Below are positions 47,965 through 55,748 of a stretch of DNA of 64,000 bases, in pieces; position 1 is the stretch's first letter, and every line of letters starts with the position of its first letter. The translations under genes and the position numbers were made by a program. Origin of the DNA: Corynebacterium sp. ES2730-CONJ (GTDB taxonomy: Bacteria; Actinomycetota; Actinomycetes; Mycobacteriales; Mycobacteriaceae); NCBI RefSeq assembly GCF_024834055.1, contig NZ_JANUXZ010000003.1, positions 124,001 to 188,000 on the forward strand, read 5' to 3'. The notes beneath the pieces are model-generated. The model had not been told where the DNA came from and ran no database searches. It saw only the letters and a list, made by a program, of their open reading frames with translations.

Positions 47965-49092
47965 TTAGCTGCTCCGATCCGGGGGAGTGGCTGATCTCGG
48001 AGGTCGGGCATATCGCTTCTTAGCGAAGGTTCCTACTGTCACTACAGTAAGGGCACTGAGTGTTATCACTGCGGAGAGTGCTAGTGAAGGTCGACTTAGT
48101 TCCAGTACAAAAATAGCCGCGAAAATCCAGCTCTGCTGGCTTATTGCCAAGGCGCAGAAAGCGCCGAATAGGGCCAAAGCCACAGGGCTGGTATTCCACA
48201 ATGAGGCGGTCATAGCGCCCCCGGCAGCGCCCAAGGCTAAAGCGGGAGTGAGCACTCCGCCCCGAGCGCCCGACGATAGCATTGCTAGCGTTAGTGCAAG
48301 TTTGGCGATAATTAATATCAGAGCATATGTGGGGTCGAGACCGAGTAAGGCTTGTTCCACAATGAGCTGCCCGTTACCGGTTACCGGGGGAATATAGGTT
48401 GCTGTTATCCACACAGTTGCGCAAGCTAGTGGGATGCTCAGGAGCGTGATGGAGCTGGTGGCACGGAGTGACCTCGAGCCTAATTCACGCAATAACAATC
48501 CCAGCGTCATAGCCATCAGTGCGGTGAAAAGATATGCTCCCAGGTCTTCGGTGCTGATTGGAGATTCGGTAACTGAATAGATGGTTCCTACATCAAGAAC
48601 TAGCCACGAGGTTAGGGTGGCTACGCCAGCCATCAGAGCGCATACCAGAAAATTCCGCACGGTTCGGGTTATAGGGAGCAACAAAAACGCGTAGAGTGCT
48701 CCAGCTAGTGGCACATTGTAGACTGCTGCCAAACCACCTCCAGCGGCGCCAGCGATGACGACCCTGTCCATACGTGAGCTCAGCGCGGCTGCTACCTGCC
48801 GAGGCGCCTGTTCGCGACCCAATGACGCACCGAGACCAACAAGAAGGAGTTGCATGGTCGCATCGATAAGAGTGGGCACTACTGGCAGCGGCCCTCCAGT
48901 AGTTATCGCTGAAGCTACACTAATACTCCAACGGCGGCTGATCATCAGCCACGCACCCGCCGCCACCACCCCGGCGGGAAGAAGCAAGATCGGGTTAAGG
49001 CACGCGATATTCTCGATGAGGAGGCTGGTGGCCGCTCCAACCAAACCAGCGGTAACTCCGAAGAAAAGCGCAGATAGTAAAAGTGAGAACAT
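47965..49092 (-). CDS. ClC-family chloride channel/antiporter
   Basis: A ~375-aa membrane protein with about ten hydrophobic segments and degenerate ClC filter motifs: SLGREQAPRQVAAAL (GREGP equivalent, with EQA instead of EGP) and SSGARGGVLTPALALGAAGG (GxFxPxLxxG equivalent). It is shorter than canonical ClC proteins. Ion specificity and channel versus H+-exchange mode cannot be stated. ATG 49092 (MFSLLLSALFFGV) is chosen; a frame to 49182 would run over the ykoD start. It lies antisense between ykoE (10-bp gap, tail to tail) and ykoD (18-bp gap, head to head). Confidence 0.85.
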   Translation of the reverse strand: MFSLLLSALFFGVTAGLVGAATSLLIENIACLNPILLLPAGVVAAGAWLMISRRWSISVASAITTGGPLPVVPTLIDATMQLLLVGLGASLGREQAPRQVAAALSSRMDRVVIAGAAGGGLAAVYNVPLAGALYAFLLLPITRTVRNFLVCALMAGVATLTSWLVLDVGTIYSVTESPISTEDLGAYLFTALMAMTLGLLLRELGSRSLRATSSITLLSIPLACATVWITATYIPPVTGNGQLIVEQALLGLDPTYALILIIAKLALTLAMLSSGARGGVLTPALALGAAGGAMTASLWNTSPVALALFGAFCALAISQQSWIFAAIFVLELSRPSLALSAVITLSALTVVTVGTFAKKRYARPPRSATPPDRSS

Positions 49093-49110
49093 CCTTGAGG
49101 ACCAGTAGTA

Positions 49111-50517
49111 GTGAATATACAGATTAAACTCGATCGCTTTAGTTTCCGTCACGCAAGCCGAAAAAAGCCAGCGCTTAACCAATTAAGTCTCAGCATAAAG
49201 GCTGGCGAGAAGATCCTGCTACTTGGGGCCTCTGGGTCGGGAAAATCGACCCTTCTGGCAGCCCTAGCCGGGGTACTCGGTGCTGATGAAGGGGATACAA
49301 GTGGCCACCTTGAGGTATCAGGGATCGTAGGCATGGTGCTCCAAGATCCAGATTCACAAGTTATCGCCTCCAAGGTCGGAGACGATATTGCCTTTGGATG
49401 CGAGAATTTGCAGGTTCCAGCCGAGGAGATTTGGCCTCGAGTGCGCCAGTCCCTCGATATGGTTGGCCTAGATCTTCCCTTAGACCACCCTACGGCTGAG
49501 TTATCGGGCGGGCAAAAGCAGCGTCTGGCCTTAGCAGCTGTTCTTGCCATGGGCGCAGATATCATCCTCCTCGATGAGCCCACCGCGAATCTTGACCCCG
49601 AGGGAGTGGAGGAGGTCGTGCGTGCTGTCGATCAGGTCATCGCGGAAACCGGCGCCACCCTCATCATTGTCGAACATCGCGTGCACACCTGGGCGCGAAC
49701 TGTCGATCGAGCGCTCGTGCTTGTCGACGGTATCCTGCAAGCTGATGCACCACTTCACGAAATTTCTACCTCTCATGGGCGCATGCTCGCCGAGCAAGGG
49801 GTATGGATGCCAGGACACGACCCACAGCTGCCACCAGCACAAAGCCCCTGCACCTTCGATAAACAGGAATGGGCGATAAAGACCTCAGGTCTCGTCACTG
49901 GATGGGATCGTCCACTCTCACAGCGCGATGTTCGTATACGCCTAGGGTCATCAACAGTGATTACCGGCCCTAATGGAGCTGGGAAGTCGACCCTCATGCT
50001 CACTCTCGCCGGACTTCTCAAACCCTTGGGTGGAACGATCAGTTTTCATGAGCAAATTGCTCGCGGCCTGAAAAAGCAGCCTATTCAGTGGAGTTCAGAA
50101 CAACTATCACAACGCATTGGCTGCGTCTTCCAAGACCCAGAGCACCAATTCGTTGCCCGATCCGTGCGCGAAGAACTCCTCGTGGGAGCAGGCAACGGTA
50201 AGGGTAAAGATATTAGTCAGGCTGAGTATGATCGAGCCGACGAGATTCTGCAACGCTTACGCTTAGATCACCTTGCTCAGGCTAATCCTTTTACGCTTTC
50301 AGGAGGACAGAAGCGACGTCTCTCGGTAGCAACAACCTTGGTCAAATCACCGCAGCTGATTTTCCTCGACGAACCGACTTTCGGCCAAGATCGCAATACT
50401 TTCATAGAGCTCGTTACTTTGCTTAGGGAACTAACGGATCACGGAGTCACCGTGGTATCAATTTCTCACGATCGACTTTTCGTTGAGGCGATGGCCGATG
50501 AAGAGGTCAAACTATGA
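49111..50517 (+). CDS. ykoD: ECF transporter ATPase, fused double ABC domain (YkoD)
   Basis: Energises thiamine-precursor uptake by YkoE. The 468-aa protein carries two complete ABC ATPase domains: Walker A LLGASGSGKST and ITGPNGAGKST, signatures LSGGQKQR and LSGGQKRR, Walker B IILLDEPTANLDP and LIFLDEPTFGQD, both with the FQDP/LQDP Q-loop of cobalt/ECF-type ATPases. GTG 49111 has TTGAGGA about 11 nt upstream, a site that overlaps the start of the divergent ClC gene. It overlaps ykoC by 4 nt. Confidence 0.93.
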   Translation: MNIQIKLDRFSFRHASRKKPALNQLSLSIKAGEKILLLGASGSGKSTLLAALAGVLGADEGDTSGHLEVSGIVGMVLQDPDSQVIASKVGDDIAFGCENLQVPAEEIWPRVRQSLDMVGLDLPLDHPTAELSGGQKQRLALAAVLAMGADIILLDEPTANLDPEGVEEVVRAVDQVIAETGATLIIVEHRVHTWARTVDRALVLVDGILQADAPLHEISTSHGRMLAEQGVWMPGHDPQLPPAQSPCTFDKQEWAIKTSGLVTGWDRPLSQRDVRIRLGSSTVITGPNGAGKSTLMLTLAGLLKPLGGTISFHEQIARGLKKQPIQWSSEQLSQRIGCVFQDPEHQFVARSVREELLVGAGNGKGKDISQAEYDRADEILQRLRLDHLAQANPFTLSGGQKRRLSVATTLVKSPQLIFLDEPTFGQDRNTFIELVTLLRELTDHGVTVVSISHDRLFVEAMADEEVKL

Positions 50518-51296
50518 CAACCACAACCACCAAAAATCACGACACGCTGATTTCACGCTTCAACCCGGTGGCGCGTATCGCAGCTGTGGCGGTATTTACC
50601 ACTCCCTTACTGCTAAGCGTTGACGTTGTTAGCGCCGCAGTGGCGCTCCTGATCACCTTGATCGCTGCGCCATTTTTGGGAGTGCCGCTACTGACTCTGC
50701 TGAAAAATGCCCGTCCCATTCTCTTCCTCACTCCCATCGCAGGTATATCGATGGCGCTATACGGAAGGCCTGAGGGTAGAGAATATTTCTCTTTCTTCTT
50801 CGCTCATGTGACCGACAACTCCCTCCAGCTCGCTGCTGCCATTATGGTGCGCGTCCTCGCGGTTGCGCTTCCTGTTTTGGTTATGATGGGTCGAATTGAC
50901 CCCACGGCTTTAGGGGACTCCTTAACCCAAAACTTAAAACTGCCGCACACTTTTGTGATCGCGGCGGTCGCTGGTGGACGACTGATCAGCCTCTTCCAGC
51001 GAGATTTGGAAACGATGCGGCGCTCACGCCGTATTCGAGGCATCGATAATAGAGGGGTGCTGACAACCACGATCGCTTTAACATTCGGACTCCTCGTGCT
51101 CGCTCTTAGGCGCGGTGCTAAATTGGCAACCGCTATGGAGGCGCGCGGTTTCGGCCGCTACCCTGAGCGCACCAAGGCCCGTGTCTCCTCATGGAACCCT
51201 CGAGATACTCTGCTGCTCGTTGGATGCTTCGTTGCATCTCTTATGAGTCTCGGGGTAGCTATCTATACCGGATCCTTCCATTTTCTTGGCGCATGA
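50514..51296 (+). CDS. ykoC: ECF transporter transmembrane subunit (YkoC)
   Basis: T component coupling the ATPases to YkoE. The 260-aa protein has five to six hydrophobic segments and the two cytoplasmic coupling helices with A-R-x-x-type motifs (MRRSRRIRGIDNRG and ATAMEARGFGRYPERT), as in CbiQ/EcfT. ATG 50514 overlaps the ykoD stop, and its own stop overlaps the next start, so the three genes are translationally coupled. Confidence 0.92.
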   Translation: MTTTTTKNHDTLISRFNPVARIAAVAVFTTPLLLSVDVVSAAVALLITLIAAPFLGVPLLTLLKNARPILFLTPIAGISMALYGRPEGREYFSFFFAHVTDNSLQLAAAIMVRVLAVALPVLVMMGRIDPTALGDSLTQNLKLPHTFVIAAVAGGRLISLFQRDLETMRRSRRIRGIDNRGVLTTTIALTFGLLVLALRRGAKLATAMEARGFGRYPERTKARVSSWNPRDTLLLVGCFVASLMSLGVAIYTGSFHFLGA

Positions 51297-51811
51297 TTAT
51301 TCTCATCGATGGTCGCAGTGGATCCGGGAAGACAACCTTAGCTGCCACATTGTCTAGAGTTTTAGATTACGAGGTTATTCACCTAGACGATTTTTACCCG
51401 GGATGGGAGGGCCTAGCGGCTGGTCGAGAGATAGTGGCACGATCAATTCTCCAAGCGAACCGCGCCGGCTACTTCCGGTGGAATTGGGAGGAGAATAAGC
51501 GCGGGGAGTGGGTACCAGTGGATATGAGCGCCTTGAAAAATCCTCGACGAGGCCTCATTGTTGAAGGGGTCGGTGCCATCAGTCTGGAAGCAATTAAAGC
51601 TGCTCGCCGTTTTTGTAGAACGCACCTTATTCTCTTGGAACTCGAGACCGAACAAAGGAAAAAGCGCGCCTTAGACCGTGATCCTGACTATGCCCCTTAC
51701 TGGGATCTGTGGGCACGCCAAGAGGATGAACACTTCGAGGAGCTGGAGAAGCTCATTGCTACCTCTGCTCATGCCCAGTACTTCTCCAATCTCCAGCGCA
51801 TACGGGGTTGA
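51293..51811 (+). CDS. P-loop nucleoside/uridine kinase-like ATPase
   Basis: A 172-aa cytoplasmic P-loop protein: Walker A IDGRSGSGKTTLAATLS, HLDDFYPGWEGL (Asp pair following strand 2, as in uridine kinases), IVEGVGAIS, and the lid-like RKKRALDRDPDYAPYWDLWARQEDEHF. It starts inside the ykoC stop (ATGA), making it the last gene of the ykoDC unit. A role in phosphorylating an imported precursor is attractive but unproven. The longer frame to 51191 lies inside ykoC and is rejected. Confidence 0.82.
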   Translation: MIILIDGRSGSGKTTLAATLSRVLDYEVIHLDDFYPGWEGLAAGREIVARSILQANRAGYFRWNWEENKRGEWVPVDMSALKNPRRGLIVEGVGAISLEAIKAARRFCRTHLILLELETEQRKKRALDRDPDYAPYWDLWARQEDEHFEELEKLIATSAHAQYFSNLQRIRG

Positions 51812-52153
51812 GAGAATAGCAGCAATGCCGGCTTCGATTTTAGCAACACGCTTTAATAAGCGGGATAGGGGGAGACGGTTATCGAGGATCCGAGACTCTC
51901 TCTAGCGTCACCTAATACCAATCGTTTGAAAGAATTTCGTCGAACAAAGATCGCCGGGGGTAGGGGTAGCATTACCCCTACTCGTTCACGATGTTTTCGC
52001 AGCACACAGCGAAATGGAAGGGGGTATAAGCTGAAATTGTTCCCTAGGTAACTTTTGATTGTTTTGCATGAGATAGATCACCCTATAGGGTTGATGATAA
52101 GCAACCGACGAAGTACGCTTCGTCTTTTTTATTTTCAACGAAAGGGCTGCTTA
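51812..52153 (+). promoter_or_regulatory. 342-bp leader/intergenic region before the peptide transporter
   Basis: No gene. It contains a perfect inverted repeat GTAGGGGTA-GCAT-TACCCCTAC (51960-51981), a palindrome CCCTATAGGG (52081-52090) flanked by ATCA/TGAT, and an intrinsic terminator at 52107-52134 just before the ribosome site of the binding-protein gene. Confidence 0.6.
52107..52134 (+). terminator. Intrinsic terminator inside the peptide-transporter leader (possible attenuator)
   Basis: Stem GACGAAG / CTTCGTC with TACG loop, followed directly by six T, A and four T. It ends about 5 nt before the GAAAGGG ribosome site of the downstream gene, so transcripts entering from upstream must pass it. 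Confidence 0.75.
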
Positions 52154-53752
52154 ATGTCTCTCAAGAAAACTATCGCGGTAGGCGCAGGTACATCACTAGC
52201 GTTTATCCTTGCAGCGTGTGCTACCGACGCCGATTCAAACTCCGCATCCGACGATCAAAAGATGAGCGCCACGAATTACATCACCGCTTTTGGTACTGAG
52301 CCTCAAAACGCTCTCATCCCGGCGGATACCAGCGAAACTGGTGGAGGCCGAATAGTCGAGCTTATTTACTCGGGTCTGCTCTACTATGACGCGGCGGGTG
52401 AAACGCACAACGATATGGCTAAATCCATTGAGCTTGAAGGCGACAAGACCTATGTAGTCACTCTGAAAGACGACATCAGCTTCGCGGACGGCACTCCAGT
52501 AACTGCCCAAGATTTCGTGGATACCTGGAGCTATAGTGTGGAAAATTCTCTCCGCAACGCCTTTTTCTTCGAACCCATCAAGGGTTTTGAAGAAGGCAAG
52601 CCACTCGAGGGTTTGACAGTAGTTGATGAGAAGACCTTTAAGATCGAGTTGAATCAGCCCGAGTCCGATTTCCCCTCTCGCTTAGGTTACTCTGCTTTCT
52701 ACCCACTGCCTGCCGTTGCCTTCGATGATATCGAGGCTTTCGGTGAGTCCCCCGCAGGTAATGGTCCGTATAAACTCGCGGAGTGGAATCACAACCAAGA
52801 CGCCCTTCTTGTTCCTAACGAGAATTACGACGGCCCCCGTAAGGCACTAAATGACGGCATTAAATTTGTCTTCTATGCCTCCCAGGACGCGGCTTATGCT
52901 GATTTGCTGTCCGGTAACCTTGATATCTTAGACGCCATCCCCGACACCGCCTTTGCTTCCTTCGAATCCGAATTGGGCGAGCGGGCTGTCAACCAACCTG
53001 CGGCTATCTTCCAATCTGTTACCATTCCTTATAGCCTCGAGCACTTCACCGGAGAAGAGGGCGTGCTACGCCGCGAAGCGATCTCGCTGTCGATTAATCG
53101 TGAAGAAGTGACCAAAGCTATCTTCGATGGCACTCGCACTCCAGCTACCGATTATTCGTCTCCTGTCATTCCAGGCCACTCCGATTCTCTTAAAGGCTCC
53201 GAGGTGCTGGAATACAACCCAGAAAAGGCCAAGGAGCTGTGGGCCAAAGCCGATGAAATCGCACCCTATGAGGGCGAATTTACTATTGCCTACAACTCCG
53301 ATGGCGGACACCAAGCATGGGTGGACGCGGTAGCTAACCAAATCAAGAATACGCTCGGTATTCAGGCGGTGGGATCCCCGTATCCAGATTTCAAATCCCT
53401 GCGTGACGATGTCACCTCTGGCAATGTCACCGGCGCTTACCGCACCGGATGGCAGGCAGATTATCCCTCACTCGCGAACTTCCTGGTTCCACTGTACGCC
53501 ACGGGTGCATCGTCGAATGATGGCGGATATTCTAATCCCGAGTTCGATGCTCTCCTAACCTTAGGTAATGGGGCAGACACCGTAGAAGACGGACGGTCCT
53601 ACTTCCTGGAAGCACAGGAAGTCCTGCTCCAAGACTTGCCTGTCCTGCCCCTGTGGTATTCCAACGTCACCGCTGGTTATAGCGAAGAAGTCACAGATGT
53701 TGCCTTCGGGTGGAATAGCCAGCCTGTTTACTACATGGTGAAAAAGGCCTAG
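52154..53752 (+). CDS. Peptide ABC transporter substrate-binding lipoprotein (OppA/DppA family)
   Basis: Extracytoplasmic receptor for oligopeptides. The 532-aa protein has a lipobox LAAC and family SBP_bac_5 features: NYITAFGTEPQNALIPADTSETGGGRIVELIYSGLLYYD, DDISFADGTPVTAQDFVDTWSY, FYPLPAVAFDD, ISLSINREEVTKAIFDGTRTPATDY. ATG 52154 with GAAAGGG upstream is preferred; the frame to 52055 runs through the leader terminator. It heads the transporter operon and is separated from the permeases by a hairpin. Confidence 0.92.
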   Translation: MSLKKTIAVGAGTSLAFILAACATDADSNSASDDQKMSATNYITAFGTEPQNALIPADTSETGGGRIVELIYSGLLYYDAAGETHNDMAKSIELEGDKTYVVTLKDDISFADGTPVTAQDFVDTWSYSVENSLRNAFFFEPIKGFEEGKPLEGLTVVDEKTFKIELNQPESDFPSRLGYSAFYPLPAVAFDDIEAFGESPAGNGPYKLAEWNHNQDALLVPNENYDGPRKALNDGIKFVFYASQDAAYADLLSGNLDILDAIPDTAFASFESELGERAVNQPAAIFQSVTIPYSLEHFTGEEGVLRREAISLSINREEVTKAIFDGTRTPATDYSSPVIPGHSDSLKGSEVLEYNPEKAKELWAKADEIAPYEGEFTIAYNSDGGHQAWVDAVANQIKNTLGIQAVGSPYPDFKSLRDDVTSGNVTGAYRTGWQADYPSLANFLVPLYATGASSNDGGYSNPEFDALLTLGNGADTVEDGRSYFLEAQEVLLQDLPVLPLWYSNVTAGYSEEVTDVAFGWNSQPVYYMVKKA

Positions 53753-53783
53753 ATACCTTAGAGCTCCTTCGTAGCTCATGATT

Positions 53784-53827
53784 GTGGCCCCGTGCGTACT
53801 CACATGCGCGGGGCCAGAGTCCTTTTA
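53784..53827 (+). terminator. Intra-operon hairpin after the binding-protein gene
   Basis: TGGCCCCG (53784-53791) pairs with CGGGGCCA (53808-53815), extended inside by wobble pairs, followed by CCTTTTAT. Such hairpins usually let part of transcription through, giving more binding protein than permease. Confidence 0.7.
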
Positions 53828-53857
53828 TAATACTTCAATTCATAAGGAACTAATCCA

Positions 53858-54784
53858 ATGTTGCGCTATATTGGCCGCCGCGTTCTACAGATGATTCCGG
53901 TATTCTTTGGCGCCACCCTGCTGCTCTATGCCTTGGTATTTCTCATGCCTGGCGATCCCGTAGAGGCTTTAGGGGGCGAACGCGGGCTCACTGACGCCGC
54001 CCGCGAGAGAATTACCGCCGAATATAATCTGGACAAGCCCTTCATCATCCAATATTTGCTGTATATCAAGGGCGTATTCATGCTCGATTTCGGAACGACC
54101 TTCTCCGGACGTCCCGTAGCCGAAGCGATGGCAAATGCCTTTCCCGTCACTATCAAACTGGCCATGATGGCACTGATCTTTGAAGCCGTCCTCGGAGTCC
54201 TCTTCGGCGTTGTTGCTGGTATGCGCCGTGGCGGAATTTTCGATTCCACGGTTCTTGTGACCTCACTTATCGTGATTGCAGTGCCTTCCTTCGTCATAGG
54301 CTTTCTTTTTCAATTTCTCATCGGCGTCAAGTGGGGGATTCTGCCGCCCACCGTCGGCGCCCGCGAAACCTTTGTCAACCTCCTCATGCCCGCGGCGGTG
54401 CTAGGTGCCTTATCCTTCGCTTACGTTGTGCGACTCACGCGACAATCCGTGAGTGAAAACCTCCGCGCAGATTTCGTGCGTACTGCCAGGGCCAAAGGAC
54501 TTGCCAGCGGTACGGTAACGCGACGTCACGTGCTGCGTAACTCGCTGATACCAGTGGCAACCTTCCTCGGCGCCGACTTAGGCGCGCTCATGGGCGGGGC
54601 CATTATCACCGAAGGCATTTTTGGAATCAACGGAGTAGGTGGAGCGATCTATCAAGCAATTTTGAAAGGCGAGCCCACGACTGTCGTTTCCTTTACCACC
54701 GTGCTGGTGATCGTATATATCATCGCTAACCTCGCCGTAGATCTTCTCTACGCTGTGCTGGACCCAAGGATTCGCTATGCATAA
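53858..54784 (+). CDS. Peptide ABC transporter permease (DppB/OppB type)
   Basis: A 308-aa permease with six hydrophobic segments: N-terminal IGRRVLQMIPVFFGATLLLYALVFLMPGDP is the family opening, and the coupling loop DFVRTARAKGLASGTVTRRHVLRNSLIPVATFLG contacts the ATPase. It overlaps dppC by 8 nt. Confidence 0.94.
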   Translation: MLRYIGRRVLQMIPVFFGATLLLYALVFLMPGDPVEALGGERGLTDAARERITAEYNLDKPFIIQYLLYIKGVFMLDFGTTFSGRPVAEAMANAFPVTIKLAMMALIFEAVLGVLFGVVAGMRRGGIFDSTVLVTSLIVIAVPSFVIGFLFQFLIGVKWGILPPTVGARETFVNLLMPAAVLGALSFAYVVRLTRQSVSENLRADFVRTARAKGLASGTVTRRHVLRNSLIPVATFLGADLGALMGGAIITEGIFGINGVGGAIYQAILKGEPTTVVSFTTVLVIVYIIANLAVDLLYAVLDPRIRYA

Positions 54785-55736
54785 TTCTCATAATCCCCGT
54801 ACTCTTCCAGGCCAAGAGCGTTTTATTGCTCACACTGATGAGACAGGCCTTGGCGCCGTTGACGCAGTTGCCGATGAATCTGCGCCTACTTCCGTCTGGG
54901 GTGAAGCGTGGCGCTACTTGCGCCGGCGACCACTATTTTGGGTCGCGGGGTCCCTTATCCTGATAGCTCTCGCTCTCGCAGCAATCCCACAGCTTTTCAC
55001 CTCAACGGATCCCACTTTCTGTCAGCTGGCTAACTCACTAGATAGTCCGCGCTCCGGACACCCCTTCGGTTTTGACCGACAGGGCTGTGATATCTATGCC
55101 CGCGTTGTCTACGGGGCGCGTGCTTCCGTGGCCGTGGGGGTTTTGACAACCTTGGCTGTCGTTGTGATCGGTACCACGGTGGGCGCCCTAGCCGGCTATT
55201 TCGGTGGAATTATTGACGCTATTTTGTCGAGAGTCACCGATATTTTCTATGCAGTACCTCTCGTTCTTGCTGCTATCGTGGTGATGCAAATGTTCAAAGA
55301 ATATCGTACGATCATCACCGTCGTTTTAGTACTCACCATGTTCGGCTGGACATCAATTGGTCGTATTACCCGCGGTGCCGTTTTGGAAACTAAAAATGAG
55401 GAATTCGTGACGGCGGCGCGTGCCGTGGGAGCTTCTCGGTGGAAAATTCTCACCTCACATATCCTCCCCAACGCCGCTGCTCCCATCATTGTCTATGCCA
55501 CGGTCGCCTTAGGTACCTTTATCGTGGCCGAAGCAACCCTGTCCTTTTTAGGCATAGGATTGCCGCCCACCGTTGTCTCCTGGGGCGGCGATATTGCCAA
55601 GGCACAGGCCTCATTGCGCACCCAGCCAATGGTGTTGTTCTATCCGGCTGTGGCCCTCGGGGCTACCGTCTTGAGCTTTATCATGATGGGCGATGTGGTC
55701 CGTGATGCACTCGATCCTAAAGCCCGTAATAAGTAG
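54777..55736 (+). CDS. Peptide ABC transporter permease (DppC/OppC type)
   Basis: A 319-aa permease with a ~55-residue hydrophilic N-terminus and then six hydrophobic segments. The segment HPFGFDRQGCDIYARVVYGARASVAVGVL and the coupling loop EFVTAARAVGASRWKILTSHILPNAAAPIIVYATV are diagnostic of the DppC family. It starts within the dppB end, and the ATPase gene follows after 12 nt. Confidence 0.94.
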   Translation: MHNSHNPRTLPGQERFIAHTDETGLGAVDAVADESAPTSVWGEAWRYLRRRPLFWVAGSLILIALALAAIPQLFTSTDPTFCQLANSLDSPRSGHPFGFDRQGCDIYARVVYGARASVAVGVLTTLAVVVIGTTVGALAGYFGGIIDAILSRVTDIFYAVPLVLAAIVVMQMFKEYRTIITVVLVLTMFGWTSIGRITRGAVLETKNEEFVTAARAVGASRWKILTSHILPNAAAPIIVYATVALGTFIVAEATLSFLGIGLPPTVVSWGGDIAKAQASLRTQPMVLFYPAVALGATVLSFIMMGDVVRDALDPKARNK

Positions 55737-55748
55737 GACAACAAAGAG

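Noticed and set aside
52055..52153. Longer N-terminus for the peptide-binding lipoprotein
   Set aside because: It would be translated through the leader terminator and would put 33 residues before the signal peptide.
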